Positions 5,298-7,389 of a stretch of DNA of 7,389 nucleotides are shown in pieces. Origin of the DNA: Pseudomonadota bacterium (lineage in GTDB: Bacteria; Pseudomonadota; Gammaproteobacteria; Steroidobacterales; Steroidobacteraceae). The DNA is taken from contig JAJZFQ010000030.1 of assembly GCA_021805275.1 (NCBI GenBank), positions 1 through 7,389 on the forward strand, in the 5' to 3' direction. Position numbers and translations under genes: made by a program. Each line of letters starts with the position of its first letter. Positions within the stretch are counted from its first letter, which is position 1. Under the pieces are notes generated by a model that worked only from the letters and a program-made list of their open reading frames with translations, was not told where the DNA came from and searched no databases.

Positions 5298-6821
5298 ATG
5301 GCACGCGCCGCAAAGTATGTTCGCCTCGGACGCTGCCTGCTCATCGCGGCAGCGGCGGCCGGGCTCGGCGGCTGCGCGGTGGGACCGGCCTTTCATCGCC
5401 CAACGGTGCCGGCCGGTGAACACTATCGTCCCAGGGGCGAGCAGGTGCGTGGCGAGCATGCCGCGGTGGGTGCGTATCGGGAGCACGCAGCGCTCGGTGC
5501 CGGCGCGAGCGGGCCGTGGTGGCAGCTGTTTCGCTCCCCGCAGCTCGATGCTCTGGTGCGCACCGCACTCGCCGACAATCATGACGTCGCGGCCGCGCAG
5601 GCGGCACTTCAGCAGTCACGCGAAGGGGTGACGGTGGGCGCCGCGGGGCGCGCTGCGCACATCCGCTTCAATGCCGGGGCCGGGCGGCAGAAGTACGGCG
5701 CGGAATTTCTCGGTCCGGACGCGTTCGCGCCGTTCAGCTACATCGCCGGTGGCGTCAGCGTCGCGTATCAGCTCGATTATCTCGGCGAGGTCCGCCGCAG
5801 CGTCGAGGAGGCGCGCGCCGCCGAACAGTATCAGCGCAGCGAACTCGCCGCCACGCGGCTGATGCTCAGCGGACAGGTGGTCGCCGAGGCGCTCGACATC
5901 GCCACGGTCCGCGCTGAAATCCGCGCCGTGCGCAACCTGCTGCGCGAGGATCGTGTGAACCTGAAGCTCGTGCGCGCGTCGGTCGCCGCCGGATCCGTGC
6001 CGCGCCTCGACGTCCTCACCGCGCAGACCCAGCTCGCCAGCGACGCCACGCTGCTGCCGCCGCTGTACCAGCGTCTGAGCGTCGCGCGGCATGCGCTCGC
6101 CGTGTTGCTCGGGCGCACGCCGGCGGCCTGGCGCCGTCCCGATCTCGAGCTTAGCGAGATTCGCCTGCCGTCACAGGTGCCGGTCGCGCTGCCGTCACGG
6201 TTGCTCAAGCGCCGTCCGGACATCCTCGCCGCCGAGGCGCAGCTGCGGGCCGCGACCGCCGCGGTCGGCATCGCGACCGCGAAGCTGTATCCGCAGATCA
6301 CGCTGAGCGCAACGCTGAGCGAAGAGGCGCTGCGGCCGCAGCACCTGTTCGATGCCAGCTCGCTCGCCTGGTCGTTGATCTCGGGCCTCACCGCGCCGCT
6401 GTACGAGGGCGGAAAGCTGCATGCCGAGCGGCGCGCGGCACTCGATGCGCTGCATGAGCGCGCCGAGCTGTACCAGCAGGTGGTGATCAGTGCCTTCGGC
6501 CAGGTGGCCGATGCGCTCGATGCGCTGCGTCACGATGCGCAACTGCGCGCCGCGGAACACCGGGCGCTCGCGCTCTCGCGCCGGCGGGTGCACCTGGAAC
6601 GGGCGAGCTACCAGGCGGGCAACTCCGGCCTTCTGCCGGTCCTCGATGCACAGCGTCAGCGCGAGCGGGCTCAGCTCGGACTGCTGGCCGCCGAGCATCG
6701 CCAGTATCTCGATACCATCACTCTGATGCTGGCGGCCGGCGGCCGGGTGACGGCCGCCGGATCGGACGCCGCCGTTACAGTCCCGAGAGGCTCAGACCGC
6801 CGGACTTCGCCTGGATCTTGA
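5298..6821 (+). CDS. Outer-membrane efflux lipoprotein, NodT/OprM (OMF) family
   Basis: This 507-residue outer-membrane channel is the exit duct of the pump. A signal peptide ends in the lipobox L-G-G-C with Cys26, followed by AVGPAFHRP, the typical start of mature NodT-type channels (C-xVGPDYxRP). Two OEP repeats form the trimeric barrel and tunnel. Landmarks are GPWWQLFRSPQLDALVRTAL (72-91), YQLDYLGEVRRSVEEARA (157-174), and the highly conserved LPSRLLKRRPDILAAEAQL (298-316) with GIATAKLYPQITLSA (324-338). TAPLYEGGKL (365-374) and YQAGNSGLLPVLDAQRQ (438-454) follow. ATG 5298 is preferred over GTG 5295 because GGAG is seven bases upstream. It starts 4 nt after the MFS stop and is surely co-transcribed with it. 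Two oddities are a duplicated 9-residue unit after the lipobox (53-70) and a tail (about 490-507) lying in the 47-bp overlap with the convergent SPOR gene. Confidence 0.94.
   Translation: MARAAKYVRLGRCLLIAAAAAGLGGCAVGPAFHRPTVPAGEHYRPRGEQVRGEHAAVGAYREHAALGAGASGPWWQLFRSPQLDALVRTALADNHDVAAAQAALQQSREGVTVGAAGRAAHIRFNAGAGRQKYGAEFLGPDAFAPFSYIAGGVSVAYQLDYLGEVRRSVEEARAAEQYQRSELAATRLMLSGQVVAEALDIATVRAEIRAVRNLLREDRVNLKLVRASVAAGSVPRLDVLTAQTQLASDATLLPPLYQRLSVARHALAVLLGRTPAAWRRPDLELSEIRLPSQVPVALPSRLLKRRPDILAAEAQLRAATAAVGIATAKLYPQITLSATLSEEALRPQHLFDASSLAWSLISGLTAPLYEGGKLHAERRAALDALHERAELYQQVVISAFGQVADALDALRHDAQLRAAEHRALALSRRRVHLERASYQAGNSGLLPVLDAQRQRERAQLGLLAAEHRQYLDTITLMLAAGGRVTAAGSDAAVTVPRGSDRRTSPGS
5454..5507 (+). 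repeat. Imperfect 27-bp tandem duplication inside the channel gene
   Basis: Two adjacent 27-bp units (5454-5480 and 5481-5507) encode EHAAVGAYR and EHAALGAGA. They sit in the linker between the lipidated cysteine and the first conserved OEP segment (GPWWQLF). The first 19 bases of the two units match at most positions, with most differences at third codon positions, so the duplication looks old and kept in frame. It lengthens the linker without touching the fold. Confidence 0.5.
6736..6760. other. Strong GC hairpin at the convergent gene ends
   Basis: CCGGCGGCC (6736-6744) and GGCCGCCGG (6752-6760) form a perfect 9-bp, all-GC stem with a 7-base loop. It lies within the last codons of the channel gene and 14 bases past the TAA of the SPOR gene. 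Neither strand has a following T-run, so it is not a canonical intrinsic terminator. It could still slow polymerase or protect the 3' end of the minus-strand transcript. Gly/Ala codon usage in GC-rich DNA could also produce it by chance. Confidence 0.3.
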
Positions 6822-7389
6822 CCACCGAGCAGCTCTGGTGCGCCCGGCGCAGCGTGGCGCAGGCGGCAAGTGCAGCCGCGTGGCTCATTTGCTGGGAGCG
6901 CAGGGTCGTCAGCTTGTGGGTACCGGACGGCGCGATCACCTGCACCTGGGTGAGCAGACTCGCGAAGCGGGACTTCAGCTGCTGGGCCGCGGCGCTTGCC
7001 GCGCTGGCCGTGCGGTAGCGGCCGAGTTCGACCTGGAAGCCGGCCAGCTTGTCGATGGCAGCCTGCGCCTTGCTCGCTTCGGTCGCACTGGGGAACTGGC
7101 TGACGAACGCCTCGTAGGCGGCCACCGTCCCGGCGCTCTTGGCGCTCTGCCAGGCGCTCGCTTCCTTCAGGCTCGTCAGCGCACCCTGGGCCTCGGCCGT
7201 GTACGCCCCGTTCGGGTACTGCGCCAGATACTGCTGGTAGGACTGCACGGTGCCGGCGCTCTTGGCGCTCTGCCAGGCGTGCTGGTCCTGCAGGGATTCG
7301 ATGCGGTTGCGCGCCTGCTGCACCCGCGGGTCGTCGGGGTGGTGCTGGATGAAGCTGCGGTAGGCGGCCACGGTGCCCTGCGCCGAGGC
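6775..7389 (-). CDS. SPOR-domain protein with 41-residue tandem repeats, C-terminal part
   Basis: These are the last 204 codons of a gene entering from the right edge; its start is outside the window. From the N side there are three copies of a 41-residue helical repeat, GTVxxYxxFxxxxPxxxxxxxAxxxLxxL followed by xxAWQSAKSA (residues 5-45, 46-86, and the first 30 or so residues of a third from 87). These resemble TPR-like 'AW..A...GT...Y..F...YP' repeats. The C-terminus (about 117-191) is a SPOR domain, beginning GFQVELGRYRTASAASAAAQ. Its two-half layout and paired cysteines 177 and 187 (ACATLRRAHQSC) fit the fold. SPOR domains bind denuded peptidoglycan glycans, often at the septum. I infer a secreted or membrane-anchored envelope protein, but no signal or anchor is visible in this fragment. 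It ends at TAA 6775-6777, inside the end of the channel gene on the other strand. Confidence 0.82.
   Translation of the reverse strand, partial: ASAQGTVAAYRSFIQHHPDDPRVQQARNRIESLQDQHAWQSAKSAGTVQSYQQYLAQYPNGAYTAEAQGALTSLKEASAWQSAKSAGTVAAYEAFVSQFPSATEASKAQAAIDKLAGFQVELGRYRTASAASAAAQQLKSRFASLLTQVQVIAPSGTHKLTTLRSQQMSHAAALAACATLRRAHQSCSVVKIQAKSGGLSLSGL
7130..7279 (-). repeat. 27-bp exact repeat at 123-bp spacing within the SPOR gene
   Basis: The 27 bases at 7130-7156 recur identically at 7253-7279, exactly 123 bp (41 codons) apart. They encode the shared AWQSAKSAG segment of consecutive protein repeats. The rest of each unit has diverged at the DNA level. Exact identity over 27 bases, including third positions, suggests recent duplication or gene conversion between repeat units. 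Confidence 0.75.

Noticed and set aside
3922..5298. A long +1-shifted open frame over the MFS gene.
   Set aside because: Its product is Arg/His-rich with no membrane helices. The 3770-5293 frame has all DHA2 motifs.
1..7389. CRISPR arrays, tRNA/rRNA genes, insertion sequences, phage genes or a novel defence-like system.
   Set aside because: Apart from the coding repeats at 123-bp spacing there are no regularly spaced repeats, no transposase or integrase motifs and no tRNA-like folds seen by eye. All long coding frames belong to known families.

Overview
The window is ordinary, GC-rich proteobacterial chromosome, roughly two thirds G+C by eye. It holds six protein-coding genes, two of them cut by the window edges. 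The YbiI-type DksA/TraR zinc-finger protein, the three-part EmrAB-type efflux pump with an outer-membrane lipoprotein channel, and an exported DPP-IV-like S9 peptidase all point to a Gammaproteobacterium. The Xanthomonadales/Nevskiales area is my best guess, but it rests on gene content and composition only.

Left part (1-2039, minus strand): the N-terminal 562 residues of an exported S9 (dipeptidyl-peptidase IV-like) peptidase, whose catalytic core lies beyond the left edge. Upstream of it, in the same direction, is a complete ybiI-like gene. Middle (2040-2168): a divergent, strikingly AT-rich control region carrying a perfect 20-bp palindrome and a third copy of its half-site. This is the likely operator of the MarR regulator that follows.

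Right-centre (2169-6821, plus strand): a compact four-gene operon. It encodes a MarR-family regulator, a HlyD/EmrA-type periplasmic adaptor (ATGA overlap with the regulator), a 14-helix DHA2/EmrB-type proton-driven MFS exporter (12-nt gap), and a NodT/OprM-type outer-membrane lipoprotein channel (4-nt gap). Together these form a full tripartite pump spanning both membranes, with its own probable local repressor.

Right edge (6775-7389, minus strand): the C-terminal part of a protein with 41-residue tandem repeats followed by a terminal SPOR (peptidoglycan-binding) domain. Its end overlaps the end of the outer-membrane channel gene by 47 bp, tail to tail.

I see no RNA gene, CRISPR array, insertion sequence or phage element. 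I also find no convincing undescribed system. The most interesting items are the operator architecture, the apparent lack of a ribosome binding site on the regulator gene, the convergent overlap, and the repeat-plus-SPOR protein.
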